Shown here piece after piece: positions 18,265-29,493 of a DNA stretch of 64,000 nt; the first letter of the stretch is position 1, and each line of letters starts with the position of its first letter. The translations under genes and the position numbers were made by a program. The stretch spans positions 55,967-119,966 of the forward strand of contig JAAFIF010000017.1 of the NCBI GenBank assembly GCA_013298625.1, given 5' to 3'. The notes beneath the pieces were generated by a model, which did no database searches, was not told where the DNA came from, and worked only from the letters and a program-made list of their open reading frames with translations. This stretch comes from Myxococcales bacterium (GTDB lineage Bacteria; Myxococcota_A; Polyangia; Polyangiales; Ga0077539).

Positions 18265-18300
18265 CGAAGGGCCCCGGTGATCGCTCACCAGAGCCCTTCG
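18265..18300 (-). terminator. long hairpin, candidate terminator of the atp F0 operon
   Basis: The arms CGAAGGGC at 18265-18272 and GCCCTTCG at 18293-18300 pair perfectly. Inside them GGTGA pairs with TCACC around the loop TCGC, with a small CCC/AGA internal bulge. It lies 40 nt beyond the atpE stop. No U-run follows on either strand, so intrinsic termination would be atypical. Confidence 0.5.
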
Positions 18301-18308
18301 AGACGCTT

Positions 18309-18330
18309 GCTGAGCCGTTGTGGGCTCAGC
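18309..18330 (-). terminator. short perfect hairpin directly after atpE
   Basis: The 8-bp arms GCTGAGCC (18309-18316) and GGCTCAGC (18323-18330) enclose a 6-nt loop. The hairpin is 9 nt beyond the atpE stop codon, ahead of the longer hairpin at 18265-18300. The pair could protect the 3' end of the atpE message or end transcription. Confidence 0.5.
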
Positions 18331-18339
18331 GAGCGGGCA

Positions 18340-18669
18340 TCACACCTTGCCCTGGACCAAGAACGCGATCACGAACGCGTACAGGACCAGCGACTCGATG
18401 AGCGCGAGACCAAGAATCATCGGCGTGCCGAGCTTGCTGGCCGCGCCGGGGTTGCGAGCGATTCCTTCGAGGGCGGCCGCGGCGACGCGGCCCTGGCCGA
18501 GCGCGCCACCGAAGGCCGCGATTCCGATCGCGAGGCCCGCGGCGACGAAGGCCCACGCGGCCTTGTCGTTCGCGTTGCTGCCAGCGGCCGCCGCTTCCTG
18601 GGCGAACGCAGCCAGGCTGTAGAGGGTCACGAGCGCAGCGCTCGACAGACCGAGCATCACCTTCTTCAT
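18340..18669 (-). CDS. atpE: F0F1 ATP synthase subunit c, with N-terminal signal-like extension
   Basis: ATG 18669 is supported by AAGGAG at 18677-18682. The product has 109 residues, longer than the usual 70-90. The extra N-terminus (MKKVMLGLSSAALVTLYSLAAFAQ) looks like a cleavable signal peptide. Two helices follow: the first has the Gly-rich pattern GALGQGRVAAAALEGIARNP, and the second carries the ion-binding Glu92 in ALIESLVLYAF. The ring of c subunits carries ions and turns the rotor in the inner membrane. Gln59, Ser93 and Tyr97 match ligand positions of sodium-binding c rings, but the Thr after Ser is Leu. It is last in the minus-strand F0 operon and is followed by two hairpins. Confidence 0.95.
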   Translation of the reverse strand: MKKVMLGLSSAALVTLYSLAAFAQEAAAAGSNANDKAAWAFVAAGLAIGIAAFGGALGQGRVAAAALEGIARNPGAASKLGTPMILGLALIESLVLYAFVIAFLVQGKV

Positions 18670-18814
18670 CTCCGATACTCCTTGCCTTTGTTTTCTAGGG
18701 TCAGACTCGTTGCGCTTCCAGCGCGTCGGCCTGTCTATCGCGGCGCCTTCTACACGAACTGCGCTGAAAGACAAACCCCTGTCGACGGAAGCGTTGAAAC
18801 TTTTTCGAAACCGT

Positions 18815-19684
18815 TCAGGCCGCGACCGCTTGCGCGTGTCCGTGGCCCTTGTCGTGTGACTTCTCGTGGCCGTGCGCGTGGCCGTCGCCGTGGTCGTCGT
18901 GGTGCTCGATCGCCATCTGCACGTACACCGTCGAGAGCAGGCAGAACACGTAGGTCTGCACCGTCACGACGAGCACGCCCATCAGCATGATCGGCACGGG
19001 CAGGACCAGCGCGACGAGCACGGTGAACACGCTGACGACGAGGTGGTCGACGAACATGTTGACCATCAAGCGGATCGCGAGCGTGATGGGCCGCGCGATG
19101 TGCGAGATGAGCTCGAGCGGCAGCATGAGCGGCGCGAGCCACCACACCGGGCCGAGGAAGTGCTTGAGGTACACCACGCCGTTGCGGCGCAGGCCGTACA
19201 GGTGCGTGGTGATGAAGATCACCAGGCCGCACGCGAGGGTGACGTTGAAGTTCGACGTCGCCGGCGAGAAGCCTGGGATCAACCCGAGCGCGTTCGAGAA
19301 GAAGATGAACAGCGCGCACGTGCCGATGATCGGGAGAAAGTACTTCGCGTCCTTCGCTCCGAGCGCGTCCTTGAGCACGTTGTAGAACGCCTCGACGAAG
19401 TTCTCGGTGAACGACGAGATCGTGAGCTGCCCCTCGGGGATCAGCGCCTTCTCGGTCTGCGCGATGCGCGCGCGGGTGATCAGCGCGAACACGAGCACGA
19501 CGAGCACCGCGAAGAGCGCGAGCAGCGTGTACTCGAGCGTGACGGGCGCGTGCGGGTGGTTGAGGACGGACTGGCTCGTGTGAGCGATCGACCGGTTCAA
19601 CCCCATGTGCTCGACGGCCTGCTCGAGCGCGTGCAGTCCGGGGAGCGTCAGGAGGTAGGTGAACCAGGAGGTATGATCGGGCAT
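18815..19684 (-). CDS. atpB: F0F1 ATP synthase subunit a with His-rich C-terminal tail
   Basis: The 289-residue polytopic protein has the subunit a core: an N-terminal periplasmic part, a signature near NALGLIPGFSPATSNFN, and a stator helix with HIARPITLAIRLMVNMF. The essential Arg is at about residue 205. Subunit a forms the ion half-channels against the c ring. The last about 30 residues are unusual, being rich in His, Asp and Gly (HHDDHGDGHAHGHEKSHDKGHGH), which suggests metal binding or pH sensing. Helix spacing is otherwise normal. The gene lies between the AtpI-like gene and atpE, with 43 and 145 nt gaps. No subunit b gene follows, so the stator and F1 must be encoded elsewhere. Confidence 0.95.
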   Translation of the reverse strand: MPDHTSWFTYLLTLPGLHALEQAVEHMGLNRSIAHTSQSVLNHPHAPVTLEYTLLALFAVLVVLVFALITRARIAQTEKALIPEGQLTISSFTENFVEAFYNVLKDALGAKDAKYFLPIIGTCALFIFFSNALGLIPGFSPATSNFNVTLACGLVIFITTHLYGLRRNGVVYLKHFLGPVWWLAPLMLPLELISHIARPITLAIRLMVNMFVDHLVVSVFTVLVALVLPVPIMLMGVLVVTVQTYVFCLLSTVYVQMAIEHHDDHGDGHAHGHEKSHDKGHGHAQAVAA

Positions 19685-19727
19685 CGCTGCGGCTCCTTCG
19701 TGTCCGCGGTGTGCCGTGGCCGTCGCG

Positions 19728-20138
19728 TCAGCGATCGGCCCCGGACGAAGTGTTGTCCTTGGGAGAATCTGTAGAGTCTGGGGCGGTGGAGTTGAAGAGC
19801 CCCACGACCGTGATCGCCGCGACCACCGCCGAGGCGCCAGCCATGAAGGCCCCGCCGCGCACGATGTTGTTGATCACCAGCACGCCCACGATCGTGACGA
19901 GGGCGATGAACTTCACGCCGAGAAAGATCCCCGCGCGCCGACGTCCGGGCGCGTTCTCGTCGAGCATCGTCGTGGCGAGCCGCGCGAGCAGCGCGAAATT
20001 GGCCGCGCCGATGACCGTGCCGACCAGCGACGAGACCGCGGAGAGCGCGCCGTAGTACCACCCCATCAACGCAGCGGAGATCGCGCCGAGCACAGCGCTC
20101 GCGATCACGACTCGTTGGATGAGGGACTGGGCGTTCAT
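19728..20138 (-). CDS. AtpI-like ATP synthase accessory membrane protein
   Basis: ATG 20138 gives 136 residues starting MNAQSLIQRVV, and the ATG overlaps the stop of the upstream gene (ATGA, 20135-20138). Four hydrophobic segments are seen: VVIASAVLGAISAALMGWYYG, SLVGTVIGAANFALLARLA, IFLGVKFIALVTIVGVLVI and AFMAGASAVVAAITVVGLF. The GAANFALL motif and location just before atpB match the ATP synthase subunit I family, which helps insert or assemble the c ring and has been linked to magnesium. The tail is short and acidic (DSTDSPKDN). The family is assigned mainly from layout and operon position. A longer in-frame reading upstream is the shadow of the AtpZ-like gene. Confidence 0.8.
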   Translation of the reverse strand: MNAQSLIQRVVIASAVLGAISAALMGWYYGALSAVSSLVGTVIGAANFALLARLATTMLDENAPGRRRAGIFLGVKFIALVTIVGVLVINNIVRGGAFMAGASAVVAAITVVGLFNSTAPDSTDSPKDNTSSGADR

Positions 20139-20440
20139 CGGTCTTCGGGCTCGCGCTTGGTGTCGTCGGTCTTCGGCTCTTCGCTCGCTTCGCGCTCGCG
20201 GTCTTCGCGCTCTTCGCGGGCCGCCGCGCGCTTCGTGTACCGAAGCAGCGAGCGAAACCCTGCCGCGCTGCCCACGACGATCCCCAGCAGCGTGAGCCAG
20301 GGTGCCGTGCCGAACCGACGATCGAGCCACGAGCCCGCGACGAGGCCGATGATCACAGAGACGACCAGCTCGATTCCGATCGAGATGGCGCCGGCGTCGC
20401 GCAGGGGGATCTTCACGAGGTTCGGCGGCGCTCGTCGCAC
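20135..20440 (-). CDS. AtpZ/AtpI-family small membrane protein, first gene of the F0 operon
   Basis: GTG 20440 gives 101 residues. Two transmembrane segments are present: about 18-38 (AISIGIELVVSVIIGLVAGSW) and about 46-64 (PWLTLLGIVVGSAAGFRSL). The motif GSWLDRRFGTAPWLTLLG is characteristic of AtpZ-like proteins, which sit at the head of ATP synthase operons and may form a channel or chaperone with AtpI. After the second helix there is a highly charged tail (KRAAAREEREDREREASEEP). Its stop overlaps the next start by 4 nt, so translation is coupled. The region between its start and the divergent gene at 20654 holds the operon promoter, but no clear -35/-10 pair was found. Confidence 0.82.
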   Translation of the reverse strand: MRRAPPNLVKIPLRDAGAISIGIELVVSVIIGLVAGSWLDRRFGTAPWLTLLGIVVGSAAGFRSLLRYTKRAAAREEREDREREASEEPKTDDTKREPEDR

Positions 20441-20653
20441 GCAATGTCGACGAACGAAGCGCCGCGCTATTACACCCCGACGCCCGCAGGGTCAAGGATG
20501 CCCGTCGCGCGAGTCCCGCAGTGTTTCTGCGGAAAACCTCGCTCGACGCCCCGCGCACACCCTCCGTCGCGCAATGCTTGCGCGCACCCTTCGCGGCAGA
20601 ACTTCGCTCGGCGCGAGCGCCTCGGGTGCGCGATGCTCAGCGTCGCGACCGCC

Positions 20654-21466
20654 ATGACCGACGAGAACCGAGCGTTGCCCGCGACCGACGCGAGCCCTGA
20701 GCAAGAGACCCCGACGACCTCGTCCGACGCAGCGTCGATCGACGCGCGAACCAGCGCCACCGAGAGCCGTCGCCCGTCGGCCACGAACACCTGGACCAAG
20801 AGCGTCGCGATCGACCTCGAGGGCGCCAGGAGCGCGGCGACCAGCGGAGCGCAGCACGCGCGACGGGCGGCGAGCGCGCTCTCGAGCACCGTTCGCGCGG
20901 GGGCAGGGCAGCTCGCGGATGGGGTCTCTCGCGGGGCTGGGCGCGTGGGCGCGGCCTTCGAAGCTCCGACGGACAGCGAGGTCGGCGCGCTGCTCGGAGG
21001 CGCGGATTTGCCAGAGCTTCAGGGCGATCCGCTCGAGGCCATCGCGCGGAGGCTCGACCGCGAAGCGGACCTGTGGCGGGAGCTCTCGTTGCGGGCGCTG
21101 GCCCGCGCTGCGTGGGCTGACCGCGTCGCGCAGACCGCGGCCGTGGGCGCGTGGCTCGTGACCGTGGTCACCGCTGCGGTTGCGCTGGTCGGTGCGCTCT
21201 TCGGCGGCGCGCGCTCGACGCAGTCGCTGTTGTTGGTGTTGGCTTCGATCGGCTGCGTGCTCGCGGGGACGGGCATCGTCGCGTGGGTGAGCGCGGGCGT
21301 GCGGCGCACGCAAGGGGCGCTCGCGGGCGCGGCGCTCGAGCGCGCGGACCTCGCAGAGCTTCGGCTGCAGCGACTCGGCGTGGTGCTCGCGCTTCGGACC
21401 GAAGACGTCTCGCTGTTTCACCGCGCGCTCGCGCGGCTCGAGAGCGACACGCGCGGCGGCGGGTGA
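20654..21466 (+). CDS. hypothetical membrane protein with two C-terminal transmembrane segments
   Basis: The start was placed at ATG 20654 (MTDENRALPATD); an ATG at 20633 and a long unlikely N-terminal extension also exist. The product has 270 residues. The first 70 are disordered (Asp/Thr/Ser/Glu). A helical region with AARSAATSGAQHARRAASAL follows, then an acidic segment with LGGADLPELQGDPLEAIARRLD. Two hydrophobic helices (about 160-185 and about 195-220) are separated by a short GARSTQ loop, and the tail is helical. This hairpin layout suits a peripheral organiser of the inner membrane, but no known family is recognised. It is divergent from the ATP synthase F0 operon, and its end meets the end of uvrC. 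Confidence 0.72.
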   Translation: MTDENRALPATDASPEQETPTTSSDAASIDARTSATESRRPSATNTWTKSVAIDLEGARSAATSGAQHARRAASALSSTVRAGAGQLADGVSRGAGRVGAAFEAPTDSEVGALLGGADLPELQGDPLEAIARRLDREADLWRELSLRALARAAWADRVAQTAAVGAWLVTVVTAAVALVGALFGGARSTQSLLLVLASIGCVLAGTGIVAWVSAGVRRTQGALAGAALERADLAELRLQRLGVVLALRTEDVSLFHRALARLESDTRGGG

Positions 21467-21473
21467 GCGTCGG

Positions 21474-23336
21474 TCAGCCGGATTTGCCGTGAAAGTGCTC
21501 GAAGACGGCGCGGGCGCGGGGCGCGTTGACGCCGCTGACGCGCTCGAGTTGGTCGAGCGACGCTTCGCGCACGGCGTCGAGCGAGCCGAAGTGCTTGAGC
21601 AGCGCGACGCGGGTCTTCGTTCCGACGCCGGGGAGCTGGTCGAGCTCCGACGCGAGCCTTCGGCGGTGATGCAGGCCTTCGCGGATCTTGTTCGAGAAGC
21701 GATGCGCTTCGTCGCGGGCGCGGGCGAGCAGGACGAGCGCGGCCTGGTGTCGGTCGATCGCGATCGCGTTCTTTCGGCCCGGTAGGTACACGCGGTCGAC
21801 GAGCTTGTCGCCCGTGACGTTCTCGCGCTCCTTGGCGAGCGAGCACACGGCGAGGCCGTCGATCTTGAGCTCTTCGAGCACCGCGAGCGCGACGCCGAGC
21901 TGCCCGCGGCCACCGTCCACCATGAACAGATCCGGAAACTCCCAGCCTGCTTCGTGGTTCTTGCCTCTCGCGAACCGCCGGCGCAGGACCTCGAGCATCG
22001 CCGCGTAGTCGTTGCCGCCGGTGTCTTCTTTCACGTGGTAGCTGCGGTAGTTCTTCTTGTTGGGCGCCCCGTCCTTCAAGCACACGATCGCGGCGACCGT
22101 GTCTTGCCCGCGGTGGTGCGAGATGTCGACGCACTCGATCGTGCGCGGCGGCTTGAGCAGCCCGAGCCGATCGGCGAGCGCGTCCGCGTGCTCTTCGGCG
22201 GTCTTCTCGACCACGCGTCGCTCGCGAAACCGATGCTGCGCGTTCTGGTTCGCCATCGCCAGCAAGCGCGCGCGCGAGCCTGCCTTCGGGACGGCGACCT
22301 CGACCTTCTTCGCGCGCTGATCCGTGAGCCATTGGGCGATGCCTTCGTGCGCCTCGGGTAGCACGGGAACCAGGATTTCGTCCGGGATCCTGGACCGCTT
22401 CGCGACGTCGTCCTCGCCGACGCCGTAGCGCTGCGACAGAAACGCGTCGACGATCTCGTCGTCCGGCAGCTCGCAGCGCGTGAGCAGCGTCACCTGCGTG
22501 TCCCGCACGAAGCCCGCGCGCACCACCAGCACCGCGAGCGCGACGGCGTCCCCTTCGCGGTAGATCCCGACGACGTCTCGATCTCGATCGGACACCTCGG
22601 AGACGCGCTGCCGCTCTTGCACCTCGCGGATCGCGGAGAGCTGGTCCCGAAGCTGCGCTGCGCGCTCGAAGGCCAGCGACTTCGCGGCGGTCTTCATGTC
22701 CGCCTCGATGCTCTTGGCGAGCTCGTCGTTCTTTCCTTCGAGAAAGAGCCCGACGAAGCGCGCTTGCTGCCCGTACGACTCGCGATCGACCTCGTACACG
22801 CACGGCGCGGGGCAGCGTTTGATCTGGTATTCGAGGCACGGGCGCGTGCGGCTCGCCATCGTCGCGTCGTCGCACGTGCGCAGCTTGAAGTGCTTGTTGA
22901 CGAGCTTGAGCGTGCGTCGCGCGGCGGTCGCGCTGGGGTAGGGGCCGTAGTACTGCGCCTTGTCCGCGCTCGGCCGACGAACGACCTCGAGCCGCGGCCA
23001 GTCCGCGCGAAGGTCGAGCTTGATCGACAGGTACGTCTTGTCGTCGCGCAGACGCACGTTGTACCGAGGCTTGTGCTCCTTGATGAGCGAGTCTTCGAGC
23101 AGGACCGCTTCCTTCTCGGTCTCGGTCACCACGGTCTCGATGTCGCCGAGCACCTTCTCGAGCAGCGGAACAAAGTACCGATAGTCCGTGCTGCCCGCGG
23201 CGAAGTACTGCCGCACGCGCGAGCGCAGATTGCGGGCTTTTCCCACGTAGACGATCACGCCCTTGGTGTCGCGAAACAGATAGCAGCCCGGCGCGTTGGG
23301 CAGCGTCTCGAGGCGCGCGAGCACGGTCTCGTTCAT
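21474..23336 (-). CDS. uvrC: excinuclease ABC subunit C
   Basis: ATG 23336 gives 620 residues, normal for UvrC. The N-terminal GIY-YIG nuclease reads GCYLFRDTKGVIVYVGKARNLRSRV (residues 17-41), with GCY for GIY. A Cys-rich segment (CPAPC) lies near 180 and the UVR helical motif is around 200-240 (AAKSLAFERAAQLRDQL). An RNase H-like second nuclease domain includes VDISHHRGQDTVAAIV and DLFMVDGGRGQL. A helix-hairpin-helix (LPGVGTKTRVALLKHFGS) sits near the C-terminus. UvrC makes the dual incisions in nucleotide excision repair. Its ATG overlaps the stop of an upstream lipoprotein gene (ATGA), an unusual partner for a repair gene. Confidence 0.96.
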   Translation of the reverse strand: MNETVLARLETLPNAPGCYLFRDTKGVIVYVGKARNLRSRVRQYFAAGSTDYRYFVPLLEKVLGDIETVVTETEKEAVLLEDSLIKEHKPRYNVRLRDDKTYLSIKLDLRADWPRLEVVRRPSADKAQYYGPYPSATAARRTLKLVNKHFKLRTCDDATMASRTRPCLEYQIKRCPAPCVYEVDRESYGQQARFVGLFLEGKNDELAKSIEADMKTAAKSLAFERAAQLRDQLSAIREVQERQRVSEVSDRDRDVVGIYREGDAVALAVLVVRAGFVRDTQVTLLTRCELPDDEIVDAFLSQRYGVGEDDVAKRSRIPDEILVPVLPEAHEGIAQWLTDQRAKKVEVAVPKAGSRARLLAMANQNAQHRFRERRVVEKTAEEHADALADRLGLLKPPRTIECVDISHHRGQDTVAAIVCLKDGAPNKKNYRSYHVKEDTGGNDYAAMLEVLRRRFARGKNHEAGWEFPDLFMVDGGRGQLGVALAVLEELKIDGLAVCSLAKERENVTGDKLVDRVYLPGRKNAIAIDRHQAALVLLARARDEAHRFSNKIREGLHHRRRLASELDQLPGVGTKTRVALLKHFGSLDAVREASLDQLERVSGVNAPRARAVFEHFHGKSG

Positions 23337-24538
23337 CGCGGGCAACGATAGCGCGCCCAGCGGACGCGTTCTGCATCTCTCCACGCCACGGACACCAGCG
23401 CGCGGTCGCTGGCCGCGTCGTACTCGGTCGCCGACGCGATCGCGATGGACGATCCCGCGTGCGACGCTCGGATCACGAACGCGCGGTCGCCGCACTGCGG
23501 ATCGTCGAGCCAGAACACGATGGGGCTCGACCCATCCGCGCCCGTCCCTCGGACGCGCGCGCCGCGCGGTCGTGCATCGGCGGTCCCCATCGACAACGGC
23601 GCGCCAGCGGGCTGCGAGAGCGCGAGGGTCCACGCGTTGGGCTGGCAGCGCTCTTGGCGGGGCGCCGTCGCGGTCAGCGATCGATCGACGTTGGCGACGC
23701 TCGCCACTTCGACGACCGCCGCGCCGAGCGGCGCTGCCCCGCCGTCAGACAACAGCTGCTCGATGCGCCCGTCGCGACGGAGCACACCGCGCAGCGGCTC
23801 TGCCGCGCTCACCGCGTGCGGCGCCGCGCGCGCGATCGCGTCCGCGGCTTCGAGCGTCAGCGTCGCGCCCGCGCTCGCCGGGTCGAAGCGATAGAACCGA
23901 GCGCGCCCGTCGTCGTCCCCTTCGAACTCTTCGCGCCATCCGAGGCCCACCGCGCAGCGCACGCCGCCGAGCGCCCGGTGGCACAGCAGCTCGGTCATCG
24001 TCAGGGCGTAGTGATCCGCGAGGGTGTACGCCTGCAGTGACTCGCGCTCGTTCACGATGGCCAGCTGCGGCCGCGAGCGGCGCGCCAGGGCGGTTCGGTC
24101 GGCCCACGCGAGGGCGAGCACGTCGAGCGCGCCCGAGGCGCTCACGGTCGAAGCTGGCGCAAACGGCGGGGGCAGGGACAGAATCGTCGCGTCCCCGCGG
24201 GCGATCACCAGCAACGTCTCCCGCGCGGTGGCGAGCGCCAACAGCGAGCGCGCCCCAGCCGCGGCGGTCGCGAACGAGACGGGCCCCTCGCCGACGATCA
24301 CCGAGCGAACGGGCAGCTCCAGCGTGCAATCGGGCGGCGCGGCGGGTGGCGCAGCCAGGCGCGGCTCGTCGAGCAGGGCGAGCGCGGCGCCTGCATCCAG
24401 GGCCGCCGGATGGGACACGCTCTGTGCCACGACGAGGGTCCACGGCGCGGGCGGGGCGTCGGCGGGCGCTGGGCGTCTGGGGTTGCGACAGCCGAGCGCT
24501 AGCAGCGCGGCGAGCCATGGCGCGACGAGGCGGCGCAC
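23333..24538 (-). CDS. hypothetical lipoprotein translationally coupled to uvrC
   Basis: The product has 401 residues. The N-terminus is a lipoprotein signal ([17 protein letters not shown], lipobox LALGC at 13-17). The mature part is Ala-rich and shows short beta-strand patterns such as [27 protein letters not shown] and [25 protein letters not shown]. Later patches, [21 protein letters not shown] and [19 protein letters not shown], suggest a beta-propeller-like repeat that I cannot name. Cys residues at CTLEL, LLCHRAL, VRCAV, RCQPN, PQCGD and YRC could form disulfides outside the cytoplasm. The stop overlaps the uvrC start at 23333-23336, so both are in one transcript. Confidence 0.7.
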   Translation of the reverse strand: MRRLVAPWLAALLALGCRNPRRPAPADAPPAPWTLVVAQSVSHPAALDAGAALALLDEPRLAAPPAAPPDCTLELPVRSVIVGEGPVSFATAAAGARSLLALATARETLLVIARGDATILSLPPPFAPASTVSASGALDVLALAWADRTALARRSRPQLAIVNERESLQAYTLADHYALTMTELLCHRALGGVRCAVGLGWREEFEGDDDGRARFYRFDPASAGATLTLEAADAIARAAPHAVSAAEPLRGVLRRDGRIEQLLSDGGAAPLGAAVVEVASVANVDRSLTATAPRQERCQPNAWTLALSQPAGAPLSMGTADARPRGARVRGTGADGSSPIVFWLDDPQCGDRAFVIRASHAGSSIAIASATEYDAASDRALVSVAWRDAERVRWARYRCPR

Positions 24539-24817
24539 AGAGCGAGCGTTGCACCACGGAGCGCGTGGGTGTCGAGCAAATCCCGCGTGGGGGCGAACGC
24601 GGCCTTGGATGCAGCGCGGCGAGCGACGATTGGCCTAGCGGATTGGGCAGGTTGCCGTGCAGGGAGAGAGAGAGCAGACAGAGAGCGGAGTTTCGACCAG
24701 TTTGTCGAAGTGTTCGTCGCGGGATTGCGGCGCGGAGGACGGAGCGTCTATGGTCCGCCTCCGTACGACCTTTTCTGCGCGCTCGAAGTCACGCAGACCC
24801 TACGAGGTGAGAGAACG
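24539..24817. promoter_or_regulatory. divergent promoter region of lon and the uvrC-linked lipoprotein gene
   Basis: This 279-bp spacer separates two divergently transcribed genes. The lon side ends with GAGGTGAGAG, a good ribosome site 8-17 nt before ATG 24818. Short AG-rich runs (GAGAGAGAGCAGACAGAGAG) occur at 24664-24683. No confident sigma-70 or heat-shock promoter could be read by eye. An in-frame extension of lon exists upstream but its composition is non-coding. Confidence 0.4.
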
Positions 24818-27226
<2,409 letters not shown>

Positions 27227-27281
27227 AGCACGGTCGCGCGCTGCGTGACCGACCCGGGGGGGACAGAGTACATTCGCCGCA

Positions 27282-28343
27282 GTGAGATCGCTCTCGTTGA
27301 TCCTCTGCGCCGGGTTGCTCGCGTGCGGCGAAGAGCCGCCGCCCGAGTCGAGCGCGTCGGCCCGCGTCACCGCCATCGCGCGCGATCCGTCGGCCGCCGT
27401 TCGCTGCGTGGTGCGCGACGCGCTGCGCGAGCGATCGACGCTCGGTCCCCGCGAAGCCGCGCTCGCCGCGGGCGGTCAGAGCGCGCCGTTCTGGCTCACC
27501 ACCGCGTGGATCGTCCGCGACGAAGCGCGCACCTCGAGCGCCTTCGCCGCCGCAGAGACCGCTGCGCCGCTGCCTGCGGACCGGTGGCTCAGCTTCGCGC
27601 GCGGCTCGCTCGTCCTTCACGACTCCGCCGCGGACGCGGGCCGCCCCGTGCGCGCGCTGCCTTCTGCCTGTGACGTTCGCATCTTGTCGACCCGCGGCGG
27701 CGCGTGGGTGCTCTACCGCCGCTCGGCGCAAGGGTGCGTCGGCGGCGCGTCGCAGGGCCCGGTCGTGGTGCTGCGCGTGGCGGCGAACGCCCAGCAATTC
27801 GAGGCATTTTCTCCGCTTTCCGATGAAGCTGTCTCCTCGCTCGACGCGCGGCTCGACGCAGGCCGCATCGTCATCGAGAGCACGATCGCTTCGAACCGCG
27901 AGCAGCGCGCCACGGTCCTGGACCTCGAAGGCACCGTCGCCGGTCAGAGCAGCGGCGCGCGCGTGGTGTGCCCCCTCTCGGGGTGCGTCTCGGTTCGCGA
28001 AGAGCGCGGCGCGCTGACGTTCGCGCCGATCGGAGCGAGCAACGGGGGCTGGACCATCACCACCAGCGCGGGGCCCATCCGGGCGCTCGCGGTCTACGCT
28101 GATCGCGTCCTGGTGGCGCAGCAAGAGCCCGCGGGACCGCGGCACTCGATGGTGATCGTCGACGTCGCGCGACGACGCGTCGAGACCGTCTACGACGCGC
28201 GCGCGCGCACGGCGGTGGACGTGTGGAGCGAGCCGCTCTCGTCCGGCACGGTGCGCGTCGGAGCGACGGATCGAGGCTTCGCGGTGCTCGGGGCGGCGCT
28301 CAGCGGCGACCTCTACGCGCGCGAGGTCGACTGCGAGCCGTAG
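27282..28343 (+). CDS. hypothetical lipoprotein with beta-propeller-like pattern
   Basis: Start GTG 27282 gives 353 residues. The signal is short with lipobox LLACG (residues 11-15). The mature protein starts with a Glu/Pro/Ser linker and then shows repeated beta-strand patterns: [45 protein letters not shown] and [19 protein letters not shown]. They suggest a propeller or other all-beta fold. It recalls the lipoprotein upstream of uvrC in size and style ([17 protein letters not shown]), though the two cannot be called paralogues without alignment. It sits 55 bp after lon and 52 bp before pyrD on the same strand, so it may be in the same transcript. The function is unknown. Confidence 0.72.
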   Translation: MRSLSLILCAGLLACGEEPPPESSASARVTAIARDPSAAVRCVVRDALRERSTLGPREAALAAGGQSAPFWLTTAWIVRDEARTSSAFAAAETAAPLPADRWLSFARGSLVLHDSAADAGRPVRALPSACDVRILSTRGGAWVLYRRSAQGCVGGASQGPVVVLRVAANAQQFEAFSPLSDEAVSSLDARLDAGRIVIESTIASNREQRATVLDLEGTVAGQSSGARVVCPLSGCVSVREERGALTFAPIGASNGGWTITTSAGPIRALAVYADRVLVAQQEPAGPRHSMVIVDVARRRVETVYDARARTAVDVWSEPLSSGTVRVGATDRGFAVLGAALSGDLYAREVDCEP

Positions 28344-28395
28344 CGCGCGGCGCGGGGATTTTCTCGAACGCGCGAATCCGTGGCACAGAGCCTCG

Positions 28396-29493
28396 GTGCT
28401 CGAAGCGCTCTACCCCCTGGTTCGCCCGCTGTTCTTCTCGCTCGACGCTGAGCGCGCGCACACGCTCGTCGCGTCGATGCTCGCGCTCGCGCATCGGTCG
28501 AGCGCGGTTCGGTCCGCGATGCTCGGCGCGCCGAGCGAGCGGCTGCCCGTGTCCGCGCTCGGACACACGTTTTCAAGTCCAGTGATGATGGCGGCGGGGT
28601 TCGACAAGCACGCGAGCATGTACAACGCGCTCTACGCGCTCGGCTTCGGCGCGGTCGAAGTAGGGACGATCACCGCGCAGGCGCAGCCGGGCAACGAGCG
28701 GCCGAGGCTGTTTCGCCTCGTCGAAGACCGGGCGTTGATCAACCGCATGGGGTTCAACAACCACGGCGCAGCCGCGGCGCGCGCGGCGATCGCGGCGACG
28801 CCGAGGGCGCCGGGCCTGGTCCTGGGCGTCAACATCGGAAAGTCCAAGGCCTGCCCCGTCGAGCGCGCGGCCGACGACTACGCCGAGAGCGCGCGACTGC
28901 TCGGCTCGTTGGCGGACTACCTCGTCGTCAACGTCTCGTCGCCGAACACGCCGGGGCTGCGCTCGCTGCAATCGGTGGACGCGCTCGAGCCCATCATCGC
29001 CGCCGTGCGGGCTTCGCTCGCCGAGGTGGGCGCGAGCCCGCCGCTGCTCGTGAAGATCGCGCCGGATCTGGCGGACGAAGACGTGGACGCGGTCGCCGAC
29101 CTCGCGCTGCGCGCGGGGCTCGACGGGCTGGTCGCGACCAACACGACCATCGCGCGCGATGGACTCGGGTTGCGTGCGGATGCTGCCGCTGTGGCCGCGC
29201 TGGGGGCAGGAGGCTTGTCGGGGCCGCCGGTTCGCGCGAGGTCGCTGGCGGTGCTTCAGCGGCTGCGGGCGCGGGTCGGCTCGAAGCTGGTGCTCATCGC
29301 GGCGGGCGGAATCGAGTCCGCCGATCAAGCGTGGCAGTCGGTGCGCGCGGGCGCGACGTTGGTGCAGGTCTATACGGGGTTCGTCTACGGCGGGCCTGGG
29401 CTCGCGCGACGGCTCACGCAGGGCTTGCGCGATCGCATGGCGCGCGACGGCTTCGACGCGTGGGAGGACGCTGTCGGAGCGGACGCGCGCTGA
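28396..29493 (+). CDS. pyrD: dihydroorotate dehydrogenase, class 2 (quinone-linked)
   Basis: This encodes 365 residues from GTG 28396. The N-terminal helical extension ([25 protein letters not shown]) is the membrane-binding part typical of class 2 enzymes. The TIM barrel has [70 protein letters not shown] (with the catalytic Ser), LLVKIAPDL and [10 protein letters not shown]. The FMN phosphate site has [10 protein letters not shown] and [12 protein letters not shown]. It oxidises dihydroorotate to orotate in pyrimidine synthesis, passing electrons to quinone. The stop at 29493 abuts the end of the convergent minus-strand cluster at 29494, leaving no spacer at all. Confidence 0.97.
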   Translation: MLEALYPLVRPLFFSLDAERAHTLVASMLALAHRSSAVRSAMLGAPSERLPVSALGHTFSSPVMMAAGFDKHASMYNALYALGFGAVEVGTITAQAQPGNERPRLFRLVEDRALINRMGFNNHGAAAARAAIAATPRAPGLVLGVNIGKSKACPVERAADDYAESARLLGSLADYLVVNVSSPNTPGLRSLQSVDALEPIIAAVRASLAEVGASPPLLVKIAPDLADEDVDAVADLALRAGLDGLVATNTTIARDGLGLRADAAAVAALGAGGLSGPPVRARSLAVLQRLRARVGSKLVLIAAGGIESADQAWQSVRAGATLVQVYTGFVYGGPGLARRLTQGLRDRMARDGFDAWEDAVGADAR

